Assembly: GCF_032854445.1 (NCBI RefSeq)
Contig: NC_088301.1
Coordinates: 41,163,116 to 41,227,115 of the forward strand
From: Liolophura sinensis
Taxonomy: Eukaryota > Mollusca > Polyplacophora > Chitonida > Chitonidae
DNA length: 64,000 nt
Direction: 5' to 3'
Positions 46,524 through 58,659 of the stretch are shown in pieces (the first letter of the stretch is position 1; every line of letters starts with the position of its first letter). The position numbers were made by a program, and so were the translations under genes. Under the pieces are notes generated by a model that did not search any database, was not told the DNA's origin, and saw only the letters and a program-made list of their open reading frames with translations.

Positions 46524-48323
46524 AGCTCGGTAAAGTTGGCACAAGATTCCAACGCAACATTCAACACCATATTCGCCGGAAGGCAGCTAGTGCAGCTGCG
46601 AATGTGGAGCTGAATGTTGTGTTGCAATATTGTGTCAACTTTACTTTGTAAAACAACATTCAGCTGAGTGTAGACACATCTTCTGCACAAATGTGACGTG
46701 TATAATAGCATGCTACTTAGGTAGTTAACAGTTCGTCCAAAGAGACACAAATTTCATTCTTACTGAAAACATAAGATATATTTCACATTTCGAACGAGTT
46801 TAATGCCCAAAATACCTTCTTGAAATGGGTGTTCTTTTACTTATAACCGGCCCTAGGGGTACATTTCTATGGTTAGTTAACATGCAGTCAAAATCCTACA
46901 GGCTCTGGAGTGAATATGTATCAAATCACCAGCTGCCACAGTGTCAGTGGGCATTTCGTTTGCAACATAACTCAAACTGCACATGTATGAAAGGTGCATA
47001 GTTGTGGTCAGGAAACTAGGAGTCACAACAGATGCAACGCAAGTCGCAGATATTCAGTAATGGGTAATAAACGACACCATCATGTTTACTCTTTATATTT
47101 AATGCCATCTTAGACTGCTGCCAACATTCCTAGGTATCAAAAATGTCCTCTAAAATTCATTTTACAAGAAAGATACCTGACTAAAACCTACATTTGTAGT
47201 CACAAATCATACAGTGCAAGACACGGACGCCCTGGGAAGGCGATTAAACGGCAGCATGTTGTTCATTCCTTGTATTTAATGCCATCTTAAACCGTCTGCT
47301 ACTTGCTACGGTGTCAAAAATGCCATCTCAAAAATGCCATTTGCTTGGTTCAAAACAGGCTTTATAGGGCTACTTATAGGGTCAGTAAAAATTAAGTGCA
47401 AGTCGCAGACGCCCTAGAAAGGCAATTAAACGACAGCATGTTGCTACTTTGTCAAAAATTCCTTGTCAAGAATGCCATTTGCTTAGTTTAAAGTAAACTA
47501 AGCAAAAGCAAAGGCTTTATAGGATTAATTATAGGGTCACAAAGCATGTTTTAAACTAAGCAAATTTCATTTTACAGAAGGCATTTTTGACACTCTAGCA
47601 AGTAGCAGACGGTCTAAGATGGCAATAAAGATAAGAAATGAACACCATACTGTCGTTTGATCACCTTTCCAGGGCGTCTGCGACTTGCACTGTATGTTTT
47701 CTGACCCTGTAAGTGGCCCTATGAGGCCTGTTTTGAACTAAGTATGTCTAGGATGATAAACAAGATGCTGTCATTTATTACCCATTACTGAACGTCTGCG
47801 ACTTGCGTTGCATCTGTTGTGACTCCTGGTTTCCTGACCACAACTATGCACATTTACATACATGTGCAGTTTGAGTTATGTTGCAAACGAAATGACATTT
47901 GTCACTGTCGCAAGCTGGTGATTTGATGCATATTTACTCCAGAGCCTGTAGGATTTTGACTGCATGTTAACTGACCACAGAAATGTACCCCTAGGGCCGG
48001 TTATAGGTAAGAGAACACCCATTTCAAGAAGGTATTTTGTGCATTAAACTCGTTCGAAATGTGAAATGTATCTTATGTTTTCAGTAAGAATGAAATTTGT
48101 GTCTCTTTGGACGAACTGTTAACTACCTAAGTAGCATGCTATCATACATGTCACATTCGCGCACAAGATGTGTCTATAACCAGCTGAATGTTGTTTTACA
48201 AAGTAAAGTTGACACAATATAGCAACACAACATTCAGCTCCACATTCGCAGCTGCACGAGCTGCCTTCTGGTGAATATGGTGTTGAATGTTGTGTTGAAA
48301 TCTTGTGCCAACTTTACCGAGCT
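46524..48323. mobile_element. 1.8-kb foldback element
   Basis: The outer ends are inverted copies: AGCTCGGTAAAGTTGGCACA on the left, its complement on the right ending at 48323. The mirror match runs inward for roughly 570 bp on each side (through TGTTAACTACCTAAGTAGCA and CCCCTAGGGCCGGTTATA). The centre is built from several copies of a module with AAGTCGCAGACGCCCT, GGCAATTAAACGACAGCATG and GTCTGCTACTTGCTA, some inverted. It has no coding capacity. It fits a non-autonomous foldback DNA element with modular interior. A target-site duplication is not clear (CAA on both sides is the best candidate). Confidence 0.8.
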
Positions 48324-48744
48324 CAAAGGTAAAGGGAAGTGTGCAGATTTCAAGAGCCTTTGAGGCGGGAAAGGTGCGTGGCTGTCCTGTATGAGAGGGT
48401 TTCGTGCATTGGCCTTGGTCTGGCAGCATGTATCACAAGGCACCGAATTCTAGCTTCACTAATATGGCTCATCCACCATTCATGAGAGACAGGCGATGTG
48501 TAATTACCTTATACACTTATGCATACACATTAAGCTGAACACCGCTTATCACAGCTCTGCTCAGAAAATCATGGAAATAAGCAAAATGAAGCACTCGCAA
48601 ACAACCATAGTGCCAGGTGTGACATGTCTCGCACTGGTGATAAGACAGCCGTCTGCTGTGGCCCTCATGCCAGACGACACAAGAGAGCCACCAGTTGACA
48701 AAAACAGAAGTAGGGAAAATTGTGATAATTCCATCTGAGATTAA
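48324..48744. other. Spacer
   Basis: Contains a segment (48542-48613) with a diverged direct copy at 46307-46383 on the other side of the foldback element. No gene seen. Confidence 0.4.
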
Positions 48745-49104
48745 GTGAGTGAGTGAATGAGCTTGGGGTTTAACAACGTGCTTAACAATTTTTCAGTCAT
48801 ATGACGATGAATGAATCCTTAGAGTGCATGTAATGTGCCTCCTTGTTGCTGGACGGATTTCCACCGCTCTTTTATCTAGTGCTGCTTCACTGAGACGTCA
48901 TACCGAAGGCAAGTAAGGCGCCCCGCCAGAGCCATTATACTGATACGGTTCAACCAGTCGTTCTACTATCCTCTTCATGCTGAACGCCAAACGAGAACAT
49001 TACAACTTCCTCTTTTAAGGTCTTAGGTGTGACTCGGACCAGGACTGATCCTGGATCTACCACTCCCGAAGCCGACGCTCTACCAACTGTGTTATCTGGG
49101 CCGG
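48745..49104 (-). mobile_element. SINE family 2, long copy with tRNA-like head
   Basis: On the minus strand this begins CCGGCCCAGATAACACAGTT, then GGTAGAGCGTCGGCTTCGG, a good pol III box A with a TAGAGC core. A box-B-like GGTCCGAGTCACACC follows about 50 bp on. The body runs to the GTGAGTGAGTG-complement end at 48745. About 360 bp. Shorter copies are at 8083-8267 and 56060-56126. Confidence 0.88.
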
Positions 49105-49244
49105 TATCTCGTATTGAACCCATGTCTTGTGTGACCTACACATAATGGCATTGAAAGGGCCTATAAACAATGTGGTAAAGACTCTGTCCATTTATTACAA
49201 AATGAGCCGTAAGTTGCTTGTGTAAACACAGATAATGTAATTAA

Positions 49245-49460
49245 AGAAATTCAGCGCAGAGTAATACCAGAGCTGTGACGACATGCAGTGTAACACCAGG
49301 CAAATGGTCACACGTAGGAAATGAAATACGGCCTCTGGTCAGTCTACCTCAGCATAGATGTTAAATGTAATTTATTTATATTAGACATCACTGGCCTAGA
49401 ATTACCCAGAATGATGTGTTCTCGTCACATTTAACTTACAATAACATTAAAACACATACA
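49245..49460 (+). repeat. Dispersed repeat family 3 copy
   Basis: CAGCGCAGAGTAATACCAGA, then AAATGGTCACACGTAGGAAA, TGAAATACGGCCTCTGGTCA, the TTAAATGTAATTTATTTATA block and AGAATTACCCAGAATGATGT. An internal deletion relative to 21622-21915. Confidence 0.75.
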
Positions 49461-50039
49461 AATGTAATCTCCATTGTTAGAAGTTGATGGTCTTCAAAAA
49501 ACACAAATCGCCATGTAATAAACATTTACATTTACAACGCCAACATTCATATTTTTTAAATTTATTTATTTGTAGTTTCACGTCGTGCAGCATGACGATC
49601 CCGCATGTGCAACTAGCCGCTTGTCTTCATCGGTAAATGGTAAAAAGTAATAAACAAATTGCCTCAGTAACATACAATTCATTTCTGGGCGGGTTTAAGA
49701 TGAAACACATTTACGAATCTTGAAATTTTTATTCCATTGACACCATAAATCCTTTGTTATGAAACTCGGTTGTGTCTGCTTGAAGATGTATATCTCCTAG
49801 ATGACTATTATAGACATTAATAACGAGTAACATTATGCCTGGAAAGACATGACATGCATGTAGGGTTTGTGCGAATAAGAGAAATCCTCATCAACGGTAA
49901 CAGATGGGAGACTACTCCTACAACACGACAACCAAGCACAAAATGCAACCCATAATTTACTAACGTGTCATTGCAAATAAATCGTATCTAATGTACCTAT
50001 TCAGATTGTGTAATTTTCTAAACACGTGCATGATCAATT

Positions 50040-50115
50040 CTAGAATATTTCACTTAAACGACGGCGGCCAGCATTGTGGTGGGAGGGAACCAACCAGAAT
50101 CCGAGGGAAACTCCA
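50040..50115 (-). mobile_element. SINE family 1 fragment
   Basis: TAGAATATTTCACTTAAACG, then ACGGCGGCCAGCATTGTGGT, GGGAGGGAACC and ATCCGAGGGAAACTCC. Confidence 0.8.
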
Positions 50116-50855
50116 CTAATAAAGTAATCAATAAAAACTTATAGAGAGATAAGCTGCAAGAACTACCAGACATTTTGGCAGATTGCAACAGCACAATCAA
50201 ATCGATAAAATACATAGGTGATAAAACTGAGCTCGGGAATTTATAATATAATTCAAAGGACAAATTCCGGTAAGGTACCCTTGAGATGGTTTTACATCTT
50301 CGGGTAACACTTTACTTGTTCACATATTCGGGTAAGTCATGTAAATGTTTAACATTTTTGGGTAACAAGCATTTTATATTTTCAGATATAATGTTTTTAC
50401 AAGTTCTAGTGATTTTAGAAATCCTGTCAATTTTTTAACATTTTCGGATGATTTTACATTTGTTGGATACTAGATATGAGCAGTCACATCACCGCCAATT
50501 CCCATGCAAATAACATTGTACTGGGAATTCCTTTGTAACATTATATACTTGACATGACGTGACGATTGTATTGGCAGCAGCCCGAGGCCTCCTCGTCAAG
50601 ATACTGGCCCTTGAGGCGATCTTGTTAAGAGCTGTCCGCCTATGTAATCATTGAAGGCTTATATCCAAAGTCGTCAACTTTACACTGAGATCCATAGGTT
50701 GGTCATCTGTATAGTTGCTATACGTGACATAACAAGTCATTCTGACACTGGCGGTCAAAGCAAGAAGCATCCGATCGCAGACACATATTGTGTTAAACGC
50801 ACTTGTAGGGACATCGGTCCTACTGCCGGAGAGACGTAGGCTTGTGTTCAGCCAA

Positions 50856-53800
50856 ATGGCGAATGTAACCCAGCTTAGTTACGGAAGATACCAGTTCGTG
50901 GAGACCAGGGCCGAATTGGCGATCCCTTGTATTGTCATCATTACACTGGCATCTGTCATTGGGACATTTGGTAACAGTCTCATTTTAACGGTATTGATCA
51001 AGTATCGAGGACTGAGAAGTACAGAAGCGATTTTCATTGGGAACCTGGCTGTCTCGGATATGTATGTCACTTTGGTAGCGGATCCCATGAGTGTTCTAGG
51101 TAAGAAAGATCGCAATGATAATGCAATTGATAAAATTAGTGGAAACCGATTAATGTAATCATGCAAGTAAAAGTTTATTTGATGCATCCTTAACAGGCTT
51201 CGGGACCGGTGAGAGGTCACCCGCCCCCACGTGTCTGTATCTCGTGGAGGTGGAAGTTACATAGGTTCGGCCTTGGAGAATTTTATAAACATGTTAAATT
51301 TTGAAATTATTTGGCACTGAGGAATAAAAACTGTCCCCGAGAATAGTTAAATGTTTCCACGATGACATCAGTGGAATTCAGTGTTAGAATTTTTTATATA
51401 CCTTAATCAATGCACAACCAATCCCACTAAATCTTTCTGATAGCTGCACAGGCCAAAAAATGGACAGAACGTGTCTTCTAGGAGTGTACTTGGGCTTAAG
51501 GACTTTCGGCTGGGTTTGCTTTGATCTTTGATATATCCCTGCAGATTAAAACACCTCCCTACGCTTATAGTGTTGGTTTAGCTATGGTGGAAGAAAAACT
51601 CGTGCATCTTTGAATTTTAGGTGTTTAATTGTCAGTTGAAGACTTACAGATGTGTCCGGAACCAGTACATCTGTAGGATCTTCAACTGTATAATACCGGA
51701 GTAAAAATTGTCCTCAACGGACATTACGTCAAGTGACAATTACGTCAACGTGCATTAAATATGACAGTGAATCTATAGCCAGTCCACTTAAAAATATTAC
51801 TGATAATACGATAAAGCACGATAAAGATGTCCAGGAGATGTTCCCCCCGAGAACTGTGAAGCCGGGACAGCGGTTGCTTCATTACATGTATGTGTACGAG
51901 AAAAAATATTAAAAACCCAAACTCTTTTCATTCCATCTATTTGCTCATGTTCACCACGTTTAAAGGCGCAATGTATTTGACATAGAATGCTGCGCCTATT
52001 TTATTTTTTCACAACGCATCGTTAGACGGTTTTCTCATAAAAGGTGGGAGGAAGATTTATTTCCAATCCGGCATATATAGAATATTTCCCAATGATCATT
52101 TTCACATTTTAAACATTTTAAATTAAAAGAGAAATCTATTAGTAGAAAATTTATACTTGTGATTCAAGATAGTCCTATATCGTCCCTAGAGCACATTTTC
52201 AACGTGTGTGACTTATTATAACGTCGCTACCATAATCCCATGTAACATTACACACCCACTAAGTCATTAAGAAGCAGGCTTAAGCGGGAGTCAGTGGTTT
52301 AGAATATCAATTTTACTCTCAACCTTGTTCATCCCTTGTGTGGTGTTATGTATAGATAGGCTTAAGGATTGTGTTTGATACTTAATGCACAGTAACTGTT
52401 TCCGGTGGTAGAGAGTCTGCCAGAAACTACATCCTGTTGTAGAGGCATAATAAACCCAGTAAAAGTACCGAATACACCACTTGTATGACCCTTTACAGAA
52501 GCGTGTCAATCAATCTCGACAGCCTATAACTGTAGGCCTAATGTACGACTGCTTTACATGCCTTCACTTGATATCAGAATCTCGATTTCTTTGCTTTAAT
52601 GTTTGCCACACGTAGACAGGCCATTACAAAGGAAAGGAATCATCCATCGCGAACGCCAAAAACGAAGAGTCTCCTCTCTTATGGTTGCCATCCCACATAG
52701 TAAATAACCTAAAAGTTAATTGAATTTCGAGTGCCCAACATAACTGGACCAGTAAGTATAACAGAAGCATACGCCCCGAAATAATACAAGTACGTTCTAT
52801 TGAAAGAGACCATCTTTTAAATTATTGACAAAAAACAATCGGGGCGCGTTGAATGCAAATGCATTGCATAATGTACAGAGGCAAATATTCGAAGATACGA
52901 TCAATTCAACTTATAAATACGCACAATTGCTTTGAAACTCATTATGTAGTTAAGGCAACACCAATTCAAATTGTTGTTTTAAACGCAGGGCCCGAGGGAA
53001 GCCCACGGCCATCCACAGATAATAGCGCGGCAAATATATATTTTGTATTTAAACCTTGATAGTGATTTAGTACGAGTTAGAAATTTGATTTTTTCGGGCA
53101 CTCAAAACTGATGACTGATAATTGTACGCATCTAATCAGTTTTACTATACACGTGTTGTTCCTGTATGCCAGTTGATGTTCACGTCGCCTAAATTTTAGG
53201 GACAAAGCCGTTATGGTGGGACACCTGTTTTCGTCTGGTTAATAATTGTTATTCGACATACTATTGAAGTTTTAATATTTCCAAAACTGCTTCAGGTAGA
53301 GACACCTACACTGAAAGTCAAAAGTTCTAATTTCCGCGTGCAAATTTGGCCTTTGGCCATTTTTCAGTTTTTTTTTTTCTTCCATTTCCCCCCGATTTTA
53401 TCGTACAATTATCTGAACTCTGAATCCAAGTATGGGAATACTTTTTACCGAAAGTTTCAAGATTTTACCGGACAAAAGTCAATAAAACTCATGCAACATG
53501 CAGCTGTGCATGCCTTATGTCTGTAAACGGAACCGTTTTGCGGTTATTTCTGGATATTTTGAAGAATTGATATGGAATTTACCATGCCAAGTTCATAGGC
53601 GCATGTCATGTCTGTCAGTGGAACCGTTTTAAATTTATTTCCGGATATTTTGAAGAAATAACATTTTCCCGTGTAACATGAAAGCTTTCACAGCTACAAC
53701 GATTGTAACTGCGCTTAACTGTAGCCGATGATCTAGTCTTACACAGGTATGTCGACAGGCTTAAGCTACGATCAGTATATTTTTTCCTGTGATTTTTGAA

Positions 53801-56800
53801 TCATGGAAACTTTGCTTTAGACGGTAGACGTGTCTTACACAGAAATGACATCCTACGCCTCCGATTAGCTTGATATGAGGTTTTCAGTACCGGTACAATA
53901 GAGCCGGTCGATAAGTGAACAAATTTGCTCACTAAATTATGCAGTACAATACAAGAGAGCCAAAATCTGAAAACAATGTATTCTTTCTTTGCCCTAGTTT
54001 TCAGTACTCTGATGGAGTCCTATCCATAAATTCCTGTTCAGATTTAACTTATGATTTGCCATTTGTATTTTATCTCCCTTTTCTCCAAATAGCGTGTCTG
54101 GACCCCGACAATGCTGTTGGCTACCAGTTTAATAGTTAGATATACTTACCATTCTTACCTTCAATACATAGAACACACTATCTATCACCACTATTACCTT
54201 CAATGCCTAGAACACATCCTGTTAGCTATCACCATGCTTACCGTCAATACCTAGAACACATCCTGATTCTTACCTTCAACACATCCTGGTAGGTGTCGCC
54301 ACTCTTCGGTATTTAGAACACTCTTCAGTACCTAAAACACATTCTGGTAGCTATCACGATTCTTACCTTTAATACCTAGAACACATCCTGGCAGCTATCA
54401 CCATTCTCACCTTCAACACCCAGAACACATCTTGGTAGGTATGGCCACTCTTCTGTATTTAGAACACTCTTCAGTACCTAAAACACATTCTGGTAGCTAT
54501 CACGATTCTTACCTTTAATACCTGGAACACATCCTGGCAGCTATCACCATTCTCACCTTCAACACCCAGAACACATCTTGGTAGGTATGGCCACTCTTCT
54601 GTATTTAGAACACTCTTCAGTACCTAAAACACATTCTGGTAGCTATCACGATTCTTACCTTTAATACCTGGAACACATCCTGGTAGCTATCACCATTCTT
54701 ACCTTCAACACCTAGAGCACATTCTGGTAGCTTTCACCATTCTTACCTTTAACAACTAGAACACATCCTGGTAGCTATCACCATTCTTACCTTCAACACC
54801 CAGAACACACCCTGGTAGTTATCAGTACTCTTACCTTCAACACCTAGAACATGTCCTGGTAGCTATCACCATTCTTACCTTCAACACCTAAAACACATCT
54901 TGGTAGCTATTACCTTGCTTACCTTCAACACCTAAAACACATTCTGGTAGCTATCACCATTCTTACCTTCAACACCTAGAACACACTCTGGTAGTTCTCA
55001 CCACTCTTACTTTCAACACCTAAAACACATTCTGGTAGCTATCATCATTCTTACCTTCAACACCTAGAACACACCCTGGTAGTTCTCACCACTCTTACTT
55101 TCAACACCTAAAACACATTCTGGTAGCTATCACTTTGCTTAACTTCCATACCTAGAACACATTCTGGAGGCTATCACCATGCTTACCTTCAATACGCAGA
55201 ACACATTCAGGTAGCTATCACCTTGCTTACCTTCCATACCTAGAACACATTCTGGAGGCTATCACCATGCTTCCCTTCAATACGCAGAACACATTCTGGT
55301 GGCTATCACCATGCTTACCTTCAACAGCTAGAACACATTTTGGTAGCTATCCCCATTCTGACCTTCAACACCTAGAACACATCTTGGTAGCTATTACCAT
55401 TGTTACCTTCAACACCTAAAACACCTTCTGGTAGCTATGACCATGCTTACCTTCAATACCTAGAACATATTCTGGTAGCTATCACCATGCTGACCTTCAA
55501 TACCTAGAACTCATTCTGGTAGCTATCACCACGCTTACCTTCAATACATTGAACACATTCTGGTAGCTATCCCTACTCTTACCTTCAATACCTTGAACAT
55601 GTCCTGGTAGCTATCCCCATTCTTACCTTCAGTACATGGAACTCCTTCTGGTAGCAATCACCACGCTTACCCTTCAGTGCCTAGAACTCATTCTGGCAGC
55701 TATCACCGCGCTTACCCTCAGTGCCTGGAACTCATTATGGTAAATACCACAACGTTCCTATCTCCTGACAAACCTATAGTTTACTTATTTAAATTGTGTT
55801 TAAAGCCATAACCGAGCACCTTAGCTACGTAGATAACGATATCATTTACTTGAAGTCTGGTGATAGGACATATCTTGAGAAGCCAAAGTTCCAGCAACGT
55901 TGGCACTGGCAGTTCAAAGGATAAACCATACACTACAAAATCCAGTGTTCATAGTACCCTTATATTTGAAGGCAATAAATTCCCACAGGAAGGTCCGATA
56001 TCAAGAAATTTTCAACACGTCCGAATTTAAAACACGACAGACGATGGTCCGACATCTTCGAGTGAGTGAGTGACTGAGGTTTTAACGTCAAGCTCAACAA
56101 TTTTTCAGTCATGACGACTAAACGACATCTTAAATTCAAAATTTTTAACAGCTGGATTACCAATGCTACACAAATGATGGCTTTGACATATCTGCACACC
56201 ATATATAAGGACGCATTCGACTTATTTTTAGAGACATCGATCACGTAGAGGCTGGTTACACCGATGCTAATGTCTCAGCCAGCTTTCGCTTAGTTTGTGG
56301 AGCTTCCACTTATTTGTATGTAGAACGTTCCGCTGAATTCAGATTTCATTTATAGTTCGTATAAATTTAGCTAATTCTATTAAAATGTCAGTCCGAGGTT
56401 TAGGAATTTTGTATTCCGTATTTTCGTGAAGAACTCTGTTCTCTGTCAATGAGGTCATTATTTCTTTAAAGGAAAAAGACTGCTAAAAATCGAAGTAGGC
56501 ACCAATAAGTAGACCATTTAAAACCATGCATAAATATATTTGCATTTATTTTTTTACACGTTTGTGAAGACAGTTAAAGCCACTCAAACATTTGACTGCT
56601 GGGGTGGGCTTTATGGACCATACTATCAGAGGTTAAGAACTCTGACGTCACAGGAAGTTTATCCAATTGTTATCACGACAATGAATGTTGGAATAACATA
56701 AGATTACTGAAATATTATTCCCAAAAATTCCTTTCTTCTGGTGAACATCAGGAAACAAGGTAACGTGACGTCAGAGTTCCTAGATACCATCAGTATGGCT

Positions 56801-58388
56801 CATAAAGCCCACCATAGTTTTCAAATATTTCAATGCCTTTCAACACTCTAAAAAAAAATCTGAGAAAATAAATTAAAGTATTTTTACGCATAGTTTTCAA
56901 TTGTCTTTATGATGAACCTTACTTTGTGTTTTAGCTTTCTTTTACTTTAAATGGTAGTTTGGCGTATGTGTATGTTGACTTGTTATCGTAGGTTACCAGA
57001 AGAATGTTAGTCAAGCAGGATTTATCATTATTTGTGATGAATTATGTAGTATCTGATATATGCGTGGCCACTAGTTTCAAGACAGGTAATTAGTTGAGGT
57101 ATCTACCCAGTTTTTCAGTCGTTGATTTGCATTGTGGGTCTTCCTCTCCTTTTAATATCCGAAGCAATGCGGTTTACACGGGATTTTAACATGGTATCAA
57201 ACAGTAGTATAGGTCTGAATTTAATGTTTCGGGCAGAAATTAGAACATAAAGCATTTCCTGGTTTCATATACATGTAGGCCTTAGATACACAGATAAATG
57301 CCCATTCGTGTCAGGTCACAGAGTGTAATTTACTCGCGATATTAAGAGCCATGTAATGAGTTGTAATGTTTACTTCTAATCTCTTAACAGTATACACAGA
57401 ATGGAAACGGCGACGCCTGATGGTGTTGAACGGGTTTTAGTATCATCCCAATAGGTCATTACATATCTGGCAACCACGAAAGCCCGATTAAACATGGGTA
57501 CATAAATACTGGCCTATCTTTTTGTAAAGTGTGCCTCATTTTGGTTCCTGAATAACATCATCAATCTTTTTTATTTCAGCAAAATTAGAAGGAGAGGACT
57601 TTTTCGAGATTTATCCACTGCTGTGCAAGACGATTGGTTGCATGTGTACAATCTCCTGTGTGTGTTCTCTACTCACCATCGGCGGGATGGCCTTCAATCG
57701 TTACTTCCACATCTGTAACTATTCTGTCTATCGCACCTTGTTCACAAAACGCAGCGTTATCCTCATGTGCCTCTCCTTCTGGTGCACTGGAGTGATTCTA
57801 GTACTGATTAACTTGGCCGGTGTTGGAGACCACTCCTTTGACCGGAAGTCATTGGAGTGTATATGGGACAGGATGGCTTCGCGCGCTTTCACTGTTGTCT
57901 TCTCGGTCGTGATGGTGTGGATCCCGCTCTGCTCAATATCATTCTCGTACATCAAAATATACCAGCACGTCATGAAGAGCAAGAAGCGGGTCCATGTGGC
58001 TACGGTGGATAGTATGACCTTACCAAATGCCACAGGAAACCCCAAACTCGTTCCAAAAGGCATGAGAGAAAGAGATAACGAACGAGGACTTCGTCTGGCC
58101 AAGACTCTTTTTGTGATCTATGCCGTGTTCACAGTATGCTGGCTACCCTATGCACTCCTCATCGTCGTAGACTGGAGGGACGAGTTCGCGCACGAGCTTC
58201 ACCTTCTCATTACGATGACCGCACACCTACATCCATCCCTCAACTTTATCGTCTACTACGTCACCCATCAAAAATTTAGACGCGCATTTACGGACGTCTT
58301 TAAGCGATGCGCCCAAATTCGTCACCGGCGCACACAACCAATGGCAACAACTCGCAGTTTTACCAGCAATGATAAAAGTGATCAGTGA
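50856..58388 (+). CDS. Class-A GPCR, melatonin-receptor-like
   Basis: A seven-helix rhodopsin-type receptor in the plasma membrane. Coding exons are 50856-51099 and 57580-58388, joined in phase 1 (TTCTAG|GTAAGAAAG ... TTATTTCAG). The total is 1053 nt, 350 residues. I chose the ATG at 50856 for its context and because MANVTQ supplies an N-glycosylation site. TM1 has IGTFGNSLIL, TM2 NLAVSDMY, and the TM3 start has the disulfide Cys (PLLCKTIG). TM3 ends NRYFHIC, the NRY variant (not DRY) typical of melatonin receptors (NRYCYIC). TM6 has VCWLPYALL. TM7 is SLNFIVYYV in place of NPxxY. The closest family I can name is melatonin receptors and the related moody-like receptors. The ligand is unknown. 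The 6.5-kb intron carries a minisatellite and a MITE-like hairpin. Confidence 0.88.
52985..53025 (-). mobile_element. SINE family 1 scrap
   Basis: CGCAGGGCCCGAGGGAAGCC then CACGGCCATCCACAGAT matches the central family body; the rest is lost. Lies in the GPCR intron. Confidence 0.5.
53517..53660 (+). repeat. Short direct duplication in GPCR intron
   Basis: GTGGAACCGTTTTAAATTTA with TTTCCGGATATTTTGAAGAA at about 53610-53658 repeats GGAACCGTTTTGCGGTTATT with TCTGGATATTTTGAAGAA at about 53529-53567. Confidence 0.7.
54150..55745 (+). repeat. About 44-bp minisatellite in GPCR intron
   Basis: About 36 tandem copies of a unit close to CTGGTAGCTATCACCATTCT, then TACCTTCAACACCTAGAACA and CATT. Copies vary by a few bases; some lose or gain bases. 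In the left part three copies of a larger unit of about 146 bp are visible (starts near 54289, 54434 and 54580, marked GGTAGGT...GCCACTCTTC). It ends near ACTCATTATGGTAAATACC. Confidence 0.96.
56060..56126 (-). mobile_element. SINE family 2 scrap
   Basis: GAGTGAGTGAGTGACTGAGG, then TTTTAACGTC and ACAATTTTTCAGTCATGACG match the end of family 2. In the GPCR intron. Confidence 0.7.
56572..56850. mobile_element. MITE-like hairpin in GPCR intron
   Basis: The left part, GGGGTGGGCTTTATGGACCA with AGAACTCTGACGTCAC further in (about 56600-56656), is mirrored on the right by GTGACGTCAGAGTTCCTAG and GGCTCATAAAGCCCACCATA (about 56767-56818). Outer parts (CACTCAAACATTTG and CAAATATTTCAATG) also mirror loosely. 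About 280 bp and non-coding, as expected of a miniature inverted-repeat element. Superfamily not assigned. Confidence 0.7.
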
Positions 58389-58454
58389 TGCTCGTGGAGA
58401 ACGTATTTTCGCTTGCGAACCTTCAACTAAAGCATCAACATACTTTATGGAGGT

Positions 58455-58560
58455 CTGACAGAAACATACGGATGGTCGGGGTTTTCTCCTCCCATAATGT
58501 TGGCCGCCGTACAGTAAGTGAAACGTTCTCGAGTACCGTGTAGAACATCAATGAATAATA
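58455..58560 (+). mobile_element. SINE family 1, 3' part
   Basis: CATACGGATGGTCGGGGTTT, then CTCCTCCCATAATGTTGGCC, GCCGTACAGTAAGTGAAACG, TTCTCGAGTACCGTGTAGAA and an ATGAATAATA tail. Close to the GPCR stop, so it may be part of its 3' UTR. Confidence 0.75.
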
Positions 58561-58659
58561 CAACCTGAACAACTGGTGCTGAGGGAAAGTTGGAAAAACA
58601 TTACCACCAAGTAGCAGTTGCATGCACCAAGTATGCGCTCTGGGTATGTCCAACACCCT

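Larger units (their letters stand above)
49105..50855. other. Spacer upstream of the GPCR gene
   Basis: Holds a family 3 copy and a SINE family 1 fragment. The GPCR promoter and 5' UTR must lie at its right end. No TATA box is evident. Confidence 0.4.

Noticed and set aside
48196-48443. Minus-strand frames at the end of the foldback element
   Set aside because: They overlap the inverted terminal repeat; coding appearance is incidental.
51088-51108. Similarity between the GPCR exon 1 donor (GTGTTCTAGGTAAGAA) and the 44-bp minisatellite unit read in reverse (GTGTTCTAGGTGTTGAAGG)
   Set aside because: The shared word is only about 11 bases and the strands are opposite to a simple copy; too weak to claim descent.
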